19,216 nt of DNA, from assembly GCA_028711925.1 (NCBI GenBank), contig JAQTRH010000006.1:1-19216 (forward strand), in the 5' to 3' direction. Below the pieces are notes generated by a model. It was not told the origin of the DNA. It saw only the letters and a program-made list of their open reading frames with translations, and made no database searches. The position numbers and the translations under genes were made by a program. This document shows, piece after piece, positions 14,222 through 19,216 of the stretch. Each line of letters starts with the position of its first letter. Position 1 is the first letter of the stretch. The DNA is from Candidatus Nanoarchaeia archaeon (lineage in GTDB: Archaea; Nanobdellota; Nanobdellia; Woesearchaeales; CG1-02-33-12).

Positions 14222-15520
14222 ATGGCTAAAAAAAAGGAACACATGAACCTTGTGTTTGTAGGACATGTTGACCATGGAAAATCAACAACAGTTGGAAGAA
14301 TACTGTTTGATTCAGGGAATATAACAGAGCAGGCACTAAGGAAGTTAAAGGAAAAGGCAGCTGAGCTTGGAAAAGCAGGATTTGAGTTTGCTTTTGTCAT
14401 GGACAACCTCAAGGAAGAAAGAGAAAGGGGAGTCACAATTGATTTGGCACATAAAAAGTTTGAAACAGAAAAATTCTATTTCACAATAATGGATGCGCCT
14501 GGCCACAAGGACTTTATCAAAAATATGATTACAGGGGCATCACAGGCAGACTCAGCTGTATTGGTTGTTGCTGCAAATGATGGAATCATGGCCCAGACAA
14601 AAGAGCATATTTTCTTATGCAGGACTCTTGGAGTTGATCAGATAATAATTGCTGTAAATAAGATGGATATGAAAGATTACAACGAAGATAATTTCAACAA
14701 GATAAAGGGAGATGTAACAACCTTGCTGAAAACAGTTGGATACAACCCTGAAAAAGTTCAGTTTGTTCCAATCGCTTCATTACCAGGGGATAATGTTGTT
14801 AAGAAAACAGAAAAAATGCCATGGTACAGCGGACCAACACTTGTAGAAGCTTTAGAGAACCTTGAAATTCCTCAAAAGCCAACTGATTTGCCATTAAGGC
14901 TTCCAATACAGGATGTTTACAACATAACCGGAATAGGTGTTGTTCCTGTAGGAAAGGTTGAGACAGGAGTAATGAAAATAGGTGACAAGGTAATATTTGT
15001 TCCAGCAAGAGAAGGAAAGGGAATTAACGGAGAAGTAAAATCAATAGAGATGCACCATGAGCAAATTCAGGAAGCATTACCTGGAGATAATGTCGGCTTT
15101 AATGTAAGGGGAATAGAGAAGAAAGACATTGCAAGAGGAGATGTTCTTGGGCACACAAGCAATCCGCCAACTGTTGCAAGCGAATTCACAGCACAGATTG
15201 TTGTTTTGAATCACCCAAGTGTAATGACTGTTGGATATACTCCGGTTTTCCATATACACACATCTCAGGTTGCATGCCAGATAACAGCTATTGAAAAGAA
15301 GCTAAACCCTACAACAGGAGAGACAATCGCAGAAAATCCAGACTTCATAAAGAATGGGGATGCTGCAATAATCAAGGTTAAACCAGTTCAGCCAATAGTC
15401 ATAGAAAAGCAGAAAGAAATTCCGCACATGTCAAGGTTTGCTGTAAGGGACAGCGGAGTTACAGTTGCTGCTGGAATGTGTGTTGACTTGGTTAAAAAAG
15501 AGTTAGCAGCAAAAAAATAA
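14222..15520 (+). CDS. tuf: Translation elongation factor 1-alpha
   Basis: aEF-1A, 432 residues, which brings aminoacyl-tRNA to the ribosome. GTPase motifs are FVGHVDHGKSTT (10-21), ERGVTIDLAHKKFE, MDAPGHKDF and VNKMDM. Domain II and III landmarks are VPVGKVETGVMKIGD, HHEQIQEALPGDNVGFNVRG and the C-terminal MSRFAVRDSGVTVAAGMC. A strong Shine-Dalgarno AGGAGGG (14209-14215) precedes the ATG by 6 nt, fitting high expression. The gene has its own promoter after fusA and is followed by rps10. Confidence 0.97.
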   Translation: MAKKKEHMNLVFVGHVDHGKSTTVGRILFDSGNITEQALRKLKEKAAELGKAGFEFAFVMDNLKEERERGVTIDLAHKKFETEKFYFTIMDAPGHKDFIKNMITGASQADSAVLVVAANDGIMAQTKEHIFLCRTLGVDQIIIAVNKMDMKDYNEDNFNKIKGDVTTLLKTVGYNPEKVQFVPIASLPGDNVVKKTEKMPWYSGPTLVEALENLEIPQKPTDLPLRLPIQDVYNITGIGVVPVGKVETGVMKIGDKVIFVPAREGKGINGEVKSIEMHHEQIQEALPGDNVGFNVRGIEKKDIARGDVLGHTSNPPTVASEFTAQIVVLNHPSVMTVGYTPVFHIHTSQVACQITAIEKKLNPTTGETIAENPDFIKNGDAAIIKVKPVQPIVIEKQKEIPHMSRFAVRDSGVTVAAGMCVDLVKKELAAKK

Positions 15521-15548
15521 CTCTTTTTTAATTTGTTTTTTTATTTTT
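15521..15548 (+). terminator. Oligo-T stretch after tuf
   Basis: Three T runs (CTCTTTTTTAATTTG, then seven T, then ATTTTTC) directly follow the tuf stop, the usual look of an archaeal terminator. It may end part of the tuf transcripts before rps10. Confidence 0.45.
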
Positions 15549-15571
15549 CATGGTGAACTGGGTTTATCATG
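15549..15571 (+). promoter_or_regulatory. 10-bp hairpin in the tuf-rps10 gap
   Basis: CATGGTGAAC (15549-15558) pairs completely with GTTTATCATG (15562-15571), eight Watson-Crick and two G-U pairs, around a TGG loop. It lies just after the T runs following tuf and 30 nt before the rps10 start. The mixture of G-U pairs suggests an RNA structure rather than a DNA palindrome. A nine-codon frame starting at 15569 ends at a TAA six bases before the rps10 ATG, in the same frame. Function unknown: mRNA processing, protein binding in the rps10 leader or end protection are possible. Confidence 0.55.
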
Positions 15572-15601
15572 AAGCAAACAAGCCAAACAGAAGGTTAAAA
15601 A

Positions 15602-15913
15602 ATGCAGAAAGCAAGAATAAAATTAGCAAGTATCGACATTGACAAGATTAATGAGGTATGTCAATATATAAAAGACATAGCTGATAAGACAGGAGTAGAA
15701 ATGAGAGGACCAATACCTCTTCCCACAAAGAAGCTTAAGGTTACGACAAGGAAAAGCCCAGATGGAGAAGGAAAGGCAACATGGGAAAGATATGAGATGA
15801 GAATACACAAGCGTTTGATTGATTTGGCTGTTGATGAGCGCGCTTTAAGGCTTGTTATGAGGGTTCCGATACCCGAAGGATTAAACATTGAGATTGAAAT
15901 GATTGATGTTTAA
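15602..15913 (+). CDS. rps10: Ribosomal protein S10 (uS10)
   Basis: Small-subunit protein uS10, 103 residues. KARIKLASIDIDKINEVCQYIKDIA, then GVEMRGPIPLPTKKLKVTTRKSP, then WERYEMRIHKRLIDL match the archaeal form, and the C-terminus VPIPEGLNIEIEMIDV is complete. The start ATG has a weak Shine-Dalgarno-like GAAGG (15590-15594). It follows tuf as in most archaea, but with an 81-nt gap holding T runs and a 10-bp hairpin. Confidence 0.96.
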   Translation: MQKARIKLASIDIDKINEVCQYIKDIADKTGVEMRGPIPLPTKKLKVTTRKSPDGEGKATWERYEMRIHKRLIDLAVDERALRLVMRVPIPEGLNIEIEMIDV

Positions 15914-15940
15914 GATTTTTCTTTTTAAAAATTTTCAAAA

Positions 15941-15951
15941 CTTATATAAAT
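15941..15951 (+). promoter_or_regulatory. TATA box of the tRNA-Ser(GGA)/Glu cluster
   Basis: CTTATATAAAT, about 29 bp before the tRNA-Ser 5' end at 15975. The next tRNA follows after only 10 nt, so both are probably in one transcript that may also include the deacylase gene. Confidence 0.6.
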
Positions 15952-16044
15952 AAACATAATTTTCTTTTTTAAATGCCAGGGTGGCGCAATCTGGTACCGC
16001 GCGAGACTGGAAATCTCGTTCCCTTCGGGGTGTCTGGGTTCAAA

Positions 16045-16135
16045 ACAAATGGTTACGCTCATTTGATACGCAAGGGCGGACATTGCTTTACAGCAAGTCC
16101 ACCGAGCTCACTTCGTTCGCAACGTTTGATGGAAG
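16045..16135 (+). other. Intron at position 59/60 of tRNA-Ser(GGA)
   Basis: A bulge-helix-bulge can be drawn. T stem; central helix TTCA (16039-16042) with TGGA (16130-16133), one T-G pair; 5' bulge AA^A (16043-16045) with the cut after 16044; 3' bulge AG^T (16134-16136) with the cut after 16135; inner helix CAAAT (16046-16050) with GTTTG (16124-16128), leaving A16129 unpaired. Inside are hairpins CAAATG/CATTTG (16046-16051, 16060-16065) and GGAC-TTGC/GCAA-GTCC (16078-16100). No open frame for a homing endonuclease fits in 91 nt. Confidence 0.85.
16106..16121 (+). repeat. 16-nt element shared by the two T-loop introns, copy 1
   Basis: GCTCACTTCGTTCGCA; the second copy at 16269-16284 differs at one base (A to G at position 5). 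The flanks are otherwise different. It lies in the 3' half of the intron. Confidence 0.7.
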
Positions 16136-16220
16136 TCCCAGCCCTGGCGTATAAATATTGCCCGGTTGGTGTAGTCCGGCCAATCATTCGGCCCTCTCGA
16201 GGCCGAGACTCGGGTTCGAA

Positions 16221-16331
16221 CCAGCTTAATTGTAAGCTGGCACCAAGGTCCAGCATAAAGCTGGACGCGCTCGCTTCGTTCGCATTAAATGTCGAAGTTA
16301 GCTTAAAGCCAAATGCAAAAGCTGTCGAAAG
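16221..16331 (+). other. Intron at position 59/60 of tRNA-Glu(CTC)
   Basis: Same splice geometry as the preceding tRNA. Central helix TTCG (16215-16218) with CGAA (16326-16329), four Watson-Crick pairs; 5' bulge AA^C with the cut after 16220; 3' bulge AG^T (16330-16332) with the cut after 16331; inner helix CAGCTT (16222-16227) with AAGCTG (16319-16324), leaving T16325 unpaired. It contains strong hairpins CCAGCTTA/TAAGCTGG (16221-16228, 16233-16240) and GTCCAGC/GCTGGAC (16248-16254, 16260-16266). Confidence 0.87.
16269..16284 (+). repeat. 16-nt element shared by the two T-loop introns, copy 2
   Basis: GCTCGCTTCGTTCGCA, 15 of 16 identical to 16106-16121 in the tRNA-Ser intron. It is GC-rich compared with the surrounding genome. 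Confidence 0.7.
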
Positions 16332-16361
16332 TCCCGGACCGGGCATTTATTATTTTTAAAA

Positions 16362-16820
16362 ATGGATGTCAAGCTTGAAGATTACTTAAAAAAGAATAAT
16401 ATATGGTATAGGTTCATAGAAAAGCCGGAAACAATCCATACATCTGACGCTGCTGAAAAAGCATGTGTTAAATTGGAGAAAGTTACAAAATCGCTTATAC
16501 TTCTTGACGAAAATAAAAATGCGGTTCTTGCAATTATTCCAGGTGATAAGAAGCTAAGCTTTTCGAAGCTAAAGAATGCTGTGAAATCAAAAAAAGTAAG
16601 GATGGTTGCATTTGAGGATGCAGAAAAATATTCAGGATATTTGCCAGGAGCAACACCTATGGTATTCCACAAGTTAAAAATGAAAGTGGTTGTTGACAAA
16701 AAATTAACTCAGTATGAATCAATTTATGGCGGGGGAGGAACAAGATTAAAACTTCTTGAGCTTAAAGTAGAGGATGTAATAAAACTAAACCAAGCAATTG
16801 TTGATGATATAACAGAATAA
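16362..16820 (+). CDS. YbaK/EbsC-type aminoacyl-tRNA deacylase
   Basis: Free-standing domain of the YbaK/ProX (prolyl-tRNA synthetase-associated) editing family, 152 residues. These enzymes hydrolyse wrongly charged tRNAs such as Cys- or Ala-tRNA-Pro, and others in related subgroups. Visible family features are the N-terminal helix (DYLKKNNIWYRFIEKPETIHTSDAAEKA), the conserved lysine K43 in KVTKSLILL, AIIPGDKKLSFSKLK and the glycine-rich GYLPGATP loop. The substrate cannot be read from the sequence. It begins 16 nt after tRNA-Glu and is followed by tRNA-Ser(CGA), so it lies inside a tRNA cluster and may be co-transcribed with the tRNAs. No Shine-Dalgarno is seen. Confidence 0.88.
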   Translation: MDVKLEDYLKKNNIWYRFIEKPETIHTSDAAEKACVKLEKVTKSLILLDENKNAVLAIIPGDKKLSFSKLKNAVKSKKVRMVAFEDAEKYSGYLPGATPMVFHKLKMKVVVDKKLTQYESIYGGGGTRLKLLELKVEDVIKLNQAIVDDITE

Positions 16821-16845
16821 TTCTTTGAAATTAAATAATACAAAA

Positions 16846-16859
16846 GCATTTAAATAATC
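16846..16859 (+). promoter_or_regulatory. TATA box of tRNA-Ser(CGA)
   Basis: GCATTTAAATAATC, centred about 28 bp before the tRNA 5' end at 16881. Confidence 0.5.
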
Positions 16860-16880
16860 TTATTAAATCAAGAAAATGTT

Positions 16881-16966
16881 GCCGGGTTGGCGGAATCTGG
16901 TTTAACGCGCCCGCCTCGAAAGCGGGTGTCCGCAAGGGCATCCAGGTTCAAATCCTGGGCCCGGCG
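16881..16966 (+). tRNA. tRNA-Ser(CGA)
   Basis: Intronless. Acceptor GCCGGGT pairs with GCCCGGC (16959-16965; seventh pair T-G), discriminator G16966, no CCA. The anticodon stem CCCGC/GCGGG encloses CTCGAAA, anticodon CGA. The long variable arm TGTCCGCAAGGGCAT is serine-type. T arm CCAGG-TTCAAAT-CCTGG shows the uninterrupted T-loop that the neighbouring Ser(GGA) gene would have after splicing. Confidence 0.95.
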
Positions 16967-16969
16967 TAT

Positions 16970-17188
16970 TTATACAATTAAATATTTTGATTTTATCCTT
17001 TCCATTTCCTCTTTATCAGGCTTATAAAAGTTATTGTCAATTTTCAGCTCATAATTTTTTTTTCTTGAATAATACAAATCCCTGTCTTCAAAAGTTCCTA
17101 TGAACTGGCGTTCTCCATTATCCTTGATTTTGGCTACAAAGTAATAATTTTCCACTATATCCTCAAATTCTTTTGTCCATTTTACCAT
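16970..17188 (-). CDS. Unrecognised small protein, 72 residues
   Basis: I do not recognise this protein. It is rich in charged and aromatic residues (MVKWTKEFEDIVENYYFVAK, then ERQFIGTFEDRDLYYSRKKNYELK) and has no membrane segment or cysteine motif. A WTKEFEDIVENYY start followed by two beta-like stretches suggests a small alpha/beta protein. I choose ATG 17188 because AAGGTGG (17194-17200) lies 5 nt upstream; GTG 17197 falls within that Shine-Dalgarno. Its stop is 3 nt from the convergent tRNA-Ser end. The good Shine-Dalgarno and codon use like its neighbours support a real gene. Confidence 0.6.
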   Translation of the reverse strand: MVKWTKEFEDIVENYYFVAKIKDNGERQFIGTFEDRDLYYSRKKNYELKIDNNFYKPDKEEMERIKSKYLIV

Positions 17189-17306
17189 TTCTACCACCTT
17201 TCTTTCATAGATATAACATCTTTTTTGTTATTTATCCTACTTTGTATGATACTTATATTTAAACTTTTCGGATTGTATTACTTTATCATACTTTTAAGAA
17301 AAAAGG

Positions 17307-17432
17307 TGCCGCTGGCGGGATTTGAGCCCGTGACCTCTACGTACCTCAGTTAGATGAGTTAATCATCGAGCAAAGCTCTCATCGCTCAATACATATGAGC
17401 GTAGCGCTCTAACCAGGCTGAGCTACAGCGGC
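17307..17432 (-). tRNA. tRNA-Met(CAU), probably elongator, with canonical intron
   Basis: Acceptor GCCGCTG (17432-17426) pairs with CAGCGGC (17314-17308), discriminator A, no CCA. D stem GCTC/GAGC. The anticodon stem CTACG/CGTAG encloses CTCATA plus A17342, anticodon CAT. A 51-nt intron sits at 37/38. The T arm is ACGGG-CTCAAAT-CCCGC, with an A-C mismatch at 49-65 and C at position 54. Elongator Met is more likely than the CAU isoleucine tRNA, but the latter is not excluded. A TATA box TTTATAAG (17456-17463) lies within the 3' end of the HIT gene, about 27 bp upstream. Confidence 0.9.
17343..17393 (-). other. Canonical 37/38 intron of tRNA-Met(CAU)
   Basis: Bulge-helix-bulge: central helix CTCA (17399-17396) with TGAG (17348-17345), 5' bulge TA^T with the cut after A37 (17394), 3' bulge GT^A with the cut before 17342. 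The inner helix is short. The intron interior folds as GATGAG/CTCATC around GAGC-TTT-GCTC. Confidence 0.85.
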
Positions 17433-17456
17433 ATATTTAAAAAGTGAAAAATAAGC

Positions 17457-17864
17457 TTATAAATAGTTTACTATTTTTTCTCTTGTTTTTTCTGATTCTC
17501 CTTCTTCATACTTTCCCTGGGGCCAAAGCTTAAGTCCATCATCATCAAACCTTGGAATGACATGTATATGGGCATGCATCACTACCTGGCCTGCTGCTTT
17601 TTCATTGCTGATGCTGATGCTTATTCCGTCTGCATCAACGCCTTTCATAACTGCATCTGAAACCTTTTTTACTGCTTCCATATATCCCTTAATTTCTTCT
17701 TCTGGCATGTCTAAAAGGTTTTTGTAGTGTTTTTTTGGTATGACTAAAGTATGCCCTTTATTTACAGGAGCAATATCCAAGAAGGCAAAGAATTTCTCAT
17801 CTTCATAAATCTTATTACAGGGAATTTCACTTTTAATTATTTTGCAGAATATGCATTCATCCAT
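17457..17864 (-). CDS. HIT-family (HINT-like) nucleotide hydrolase
   Basis: Histidine-triad protein of 135 residues. Active site H97-A-H99-I-H101 in VVMHAHIHVIPR. The N-terminal ECIFCK (C4, C7) is the zinc-binding variant, and IAPVNKGHTLVIPKKHYKNL is the typical nucleotide-binding stretch. Family members hydrolyse nucleoside phosphoramidates or aminoacyl-AMP. GGAGG overlaps the stop of the upstream gene and lies 5 nt before this ATG, so it is co-translated with the DUF362 gene, 9 nt away. Confidence 0.94.
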   Translation of the reverse strand: MDECIFCKIIKSEIPCNKIYEDEKFFAFLDIAPVNKGHTLVIPKKHYKNLLDMPEEEIKGYMEAVKKVSDAVMKGVDADGISISISNEKAAGQVVMHAHIHVIPRFDDDGLKLWPQGKYEEGESEKTREKIVNYL

Positions 17865-17873
17865 TTTTACCTC

Positions 17874-18854
17874 CTAAATTTCAATAAGATTGTATTTTTT
17901 TTCACCCATTCCAAAATCAGCAGCTGCTTCGACATGCTCTTTTCCTGTCTTATGATTATGCTCTAGAAAAACATCCTTTCCCTCATTTTTTTCTATTATA
18001 TCATGGGCTGCCATGTCTATTGAAACACCATCTTTGCTCATTAAAAATCCATCATCCTTTGCTATTATTCCCATTCCACTTCTTCCACAATCGCATGCTT
18101 TTGTTATTTTTTTAAGAACAGAAACATAATAATATTTTTTGAATTTTGACTGTGCCAATGCAGCTCCCTCTCCAAGAAGAGTATCAAAGGTTGCTATTTT
18201 TGGCTTGAAAACATCATTAGGGCATTTAATTACGCATAAAGAGCATCCTGCGCAATAGCCAGTAATTTCTGCCTTTTCATTTACTTCAATTGCATTAAAA
18301 GGACATAGCTCTGCGCATAAGCCGCATGCAGTGCACTCGCCAACTATTATTGGTTTTCCCCCGTTATGGATTTTTTCTTTTGATTGTTTTGTCAGGGCAC
18401 CCATTCCAAGGTTTTTTACAGCTCCCCCAAAACCAGAGCATACATGCCCTTTAAAATGGCTTATAACCAAAACAGCGTCTGCATCTGCAAGTTCCCTGCA
18501 TACCTGATGTTCTTTAATGTACTTTCCCTCTGCTTCAACATAATCATTGCTTATTCTCACTTCTCCAAGCTCTTCCCATCCTTGTTCTTTTGCTGATTTT
18601 TTATAACCTTCAACAGTATTTCTTGGGCTGTTGTATTTTACAGGAGAGTCAAAAAGAAAGTAATCTAATTTAATTTCCTTTAAAGCATCTGTTATCGGCC
18701 TTATATCTTCAGGAATGAATGTTGTTTTGTTTCCAGGCTCGCCAAAATGCATCTTTAATGCTATTTTATTGCAACCATTAAACTTTTCCTTTAATTCCTG
18801 CTTTAATTTCTCTAAAAACTTTTTTTCATGTTTTGTATAGTAAACATCAGACAT
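17874..18854 (-). CDS. DUF362 protein with two 4Fe-4S clusters (COG2768-like)
   Basis: Fe-S centre protein of 326 residues. The N-terminal and C-terminal parts form a DUF362 domain (KIALKMHFGEPGNKTTF; ADAVLVISHFKGHVCSGFGGAVKNLGMG). In the middle is a ferredoxin-like unit with C174-x2-C177-x2-C180-x3-C184-P and C201-x2-C204-x2-C207-x3-C211-P. A later CDC pair (C254, C256) might bind another metal. The biochemical function is unknown; electron transfer coupled to a substrate domain is inference. I choose ATG 18854 because GGGGTGA (18861-18867) lies 6 nt upstream; the longer frame to 18920 would run through tRNA-Ala and is rejected. The upstream tRNA-Ala lies 24 nt away on the same strand, so they may share a transcript. 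Confidence 0.9.
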   Translation of the reverse strand: MSDVYYTKHEKKFLEKLKQELKEKFNGCNKIALKMHFGEPGNKTTFIPEDIRPITDALKEIKLDYFLFDSPVKYNSPRNTVEGYKKSAKEQGWEELGEVRISNDYVEAEGKYIKEHQVCRELADADAVLVISHFKGHVCSGFGGAVKNLGMGALTKQSKEKIHNGGKPIIVGECTACGLCAELCPFNAIEVNEKAEITGYCAGCSLCVIKCPNDVFKPKIATFDTLLGEGAALAQSKFKKYYYVSVLKKITKACDCGRSGMGIIAKDDGFLMSKDGVSIDMAAHDIIEKNEGKDVFLEHNHKTGKEHVEAAADFGMGEKKYNLIEI

Positions 18855-18878
18855 ATATTTCACCCCACTAATTTTAGA

Positions 18879-18952
18879 TGGACAGACCGGGATTTGAACC
18901 CGGGGCCTCGCCCTAGCCAAGGGCGCATTCTACCGGACTGAACTACCTGCCC
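18879..18952 (-). tRNA. tRNA-Ala(GGC)
   Basis: Intronless. Acceptor GGGCAGG (18952-18946) pairs with TCTGTCC (18886-18880), discriminator A, no CCA. The G3-U70 pair is the alanine identity element. D stem GTTC/GAAT, anticodon stem CGCCC/GGGCG, loop TTGGCTA with anticodon GGC, T arm CCGGG-TTCAAAT-CCCGG. Position 37 is T where a purine is normal. A TATA-like box on this strand (about 18974-18986) gives suitable spacing. Confidence 0.9.
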
Positions 18953-18996
18953 TTGAGCCAGAAGAACTTTGATTAATATAAAAATATTTTGAAAAA

Positions 18997-19209
18997 CTAT
19001 TTTACAGCTAGTTTGATATCCCCTTCATGAACTGTTTTTCTTCCGGAATGATGAGCAATCTTAACTGCCTTTGTTGAGATTTCCTCTGCAATATCTGTTA
19101 TCACGTCTGTAAGAGCATCAATTGCATCTGCAGAAACCCTTTTTGCGCCAGAATCAAGGAGTATCCTTCCAAGCGGGGCCTTTGGTATTATGCTAGTATT
19201 TCTTGCCAT
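18997..19209 (-). CDS. Archaeal histone (HMf type)
   Basis: Single histone fold of 70 residues without tails. The N-terminal IIPKAPLGRILLDSGAKRVSADAI, central helix DALTDVITDIAEEISTKAVKIA and C-terminal HHSGRKTVHEGDIKLAVK are the full family pattern, including the conserved RKT motif. It wraps and compacts DNA as dimers and multimers. The promoter lies beyond the right edge of the window. It reads towards tRNA-Ala, 44 nt downstream. Confidence 0.96.
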   Translation of the reverse strand: MARNTSIIPKAPLGRILLDSGAKRVSADAIDALTDVITDIAEEISTKAVKIAHHSGRKTVHEGDIKLAVK

Positions 19210-19216
19210 ATTATCT

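Larger units (their letters stand above)
15975..16149 (+). tRNA. tRNA-Ser(GGA) with T-loop intron
   Basis: Acceptor GCCAGGG (15975-15981) pairs with CCCTGGC (16142-16148), with discriminator G16149 and no CCA. The D stem has 3 bp with GG in the loop. The anticodon stem CGAGA/TCTCG holds loop CTGGAAA (16007-16013), anticodon GGA. The long variable arm (CCC-TTCG-GGG) is typical of serine. T stem CTGGG (16034-16038) pairs with CCCAG (16137-16141). The T-loop is TTCAAA (16039-16044) plus T16136, so a 91-nt intron (16045-16135) sits between positions 59 and 60. Removing it gives a perfect consensus T-loop, TTCAAAT. Confidence 0.93.
16160..16345 (+). tRNA. tRNA-Glu(CTC) with T-loop intron
   Basis: Acceptor GCCCGGT (16160-16166) pairs with ACCGGGC (16338-16344), discriminator A16345, no CCA. 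The anticodon stem CGGCC/GGCCG encloses loop CTCTCGA, anticodon CTC. The D arm GTGTAGTCCGGCCAATCAT is typical of archaeal tRNA-Glu. T stem TCGGG (16210-16214) pairs with CCCGG (16333-16337), first pair T-G. The T-loop is TTCGAA (16215-16220) plus T16332, interrupted by a 111-nt intron. It is separated from tRNA-Ser(GGA) by only 10 nt. Confidence 0.92.

Noticed and set aside
16045..16331. T-loop insertions as mobile-element attachment sites or tRNA pseudogenes
   Set aside because: Both insertions leave fully paired tRNA exons with no duplicated tRNA 3' end, no integrase gene nearby, and both fit a splice motif with consensus T-loops after removal.
16045..16331. Box C/D or H/ACA guide RNA inside the T-loop introns
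   Set aside because: I found no CTGA D box and no good RTGATGA C box; the hairpins lack a convincing downstream ACA at the required distance.
15973..16359. A 128-codon open frame covering both intron-containing tRNA genes, with an equally long frame on the opposite strand
   Set aside because: It is explained by two complete tRNA cloverleafs and their introns; the GC-rich tRNA sequence simply lacks stops.
17244..17291. 8-bp inverted repeat GTATGATA / TATCATAC in the gap before the 72-residue gene
   Set aside because: The arms are AT-rich and 32 bp apart in an AT-rich gap; no clear operator or terminator role and too short to claim.
18855..18920. N-terminal extension of the DUF362 protein (MARARPRVQ...)
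   Set aside because: It reads through tRNA-Ala; a good Shine-Dalgarno selects ATG 18854 instead.
1..19216. CRISPR arrays, insertion sequences, toxin-antitoxin or defence genes
   Set aside because: No regularly spaced repeats, no transposase-like frames and no recognised defence domains were seen on either strand.

Overview
This is an AT-rich archaeal chromosome segment. The evidence is a split RNA polymerase large subunit (A'/A''), archaeal and eukaryote-type ribosomal proteins (L30e, L7Ae, S28e, L24e), EF-2 and EF-1A, a short two-KH NusA, an HMf-type histone, an archaeal prepilin peptidase, tRNA genes without encoded CCA and with bulge-helix-bulge introns, and TATA boxes about 26 bp before start codons, many of them leaderless. 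Very AT-rich coding, compact spacing and some divergent protein versions suggest a DPANN-type lineage (Woesearchaeota/Pacearchaeota-like). That placement is inference.

Layout. 1-3381 (+) is a transcription/translation operon: the 3' end of rpoA1, rpoA2 in two pieces separated by one in-frame TAA, rpl30e, nusA and rps12. rps7 does not follow. 3445-6751 (+) is an Lhr-type helicase coupled to an ICC-like metallophosphoesterase. 6743-9438 (-) holds two unrecognised genes with the same promoter element, an XRE-HTH/CBS regulator and a prepilin peptidase. 9528-10247 (+) is a degenerate cis-prenyltransferase homologue, followed by a 48-residue zinc ribbon (-). 10512-15913 (+) is a translation block: L7Ae with a structured leader, S28e, L24e, Ndk, EF-2, EF-1A and S10. 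It joins the usual L7Ae-S28e-L24e-Ndk cluster to the fusA-tuf-rps10 end of the str operon. 15975-16966 (+) is a tRNA cluster, Ser(GGA)-Glu(CTC)-YbaK-type deacylase-Ser(CGA). Both Ser(GGA) and Glu(CTC) carry introns in the T-loop. 16970-19209 (-) contains a small unknown gene, tRNA-Met(CAU) with a canonical intron, HIT, a DUF362/ferredoxin protein, tRNA-Ala(GGC) and a histone.

Most genes form an information-processing core. The items most worth a second look are the two adjacent T-loop introns with matching splice motifs, the one-codon split of RNA polymerase A'', the kink-turn-like element at the predicted 5' end of the L7Ae mRNA, the 10-bp hairpin before rps10, the shared promoter element of two orphan genes, and the cis-prenyltransferase homologue that has lost its active-site pattern. 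I saw no CRISPR array, insertion sequence or defence island.
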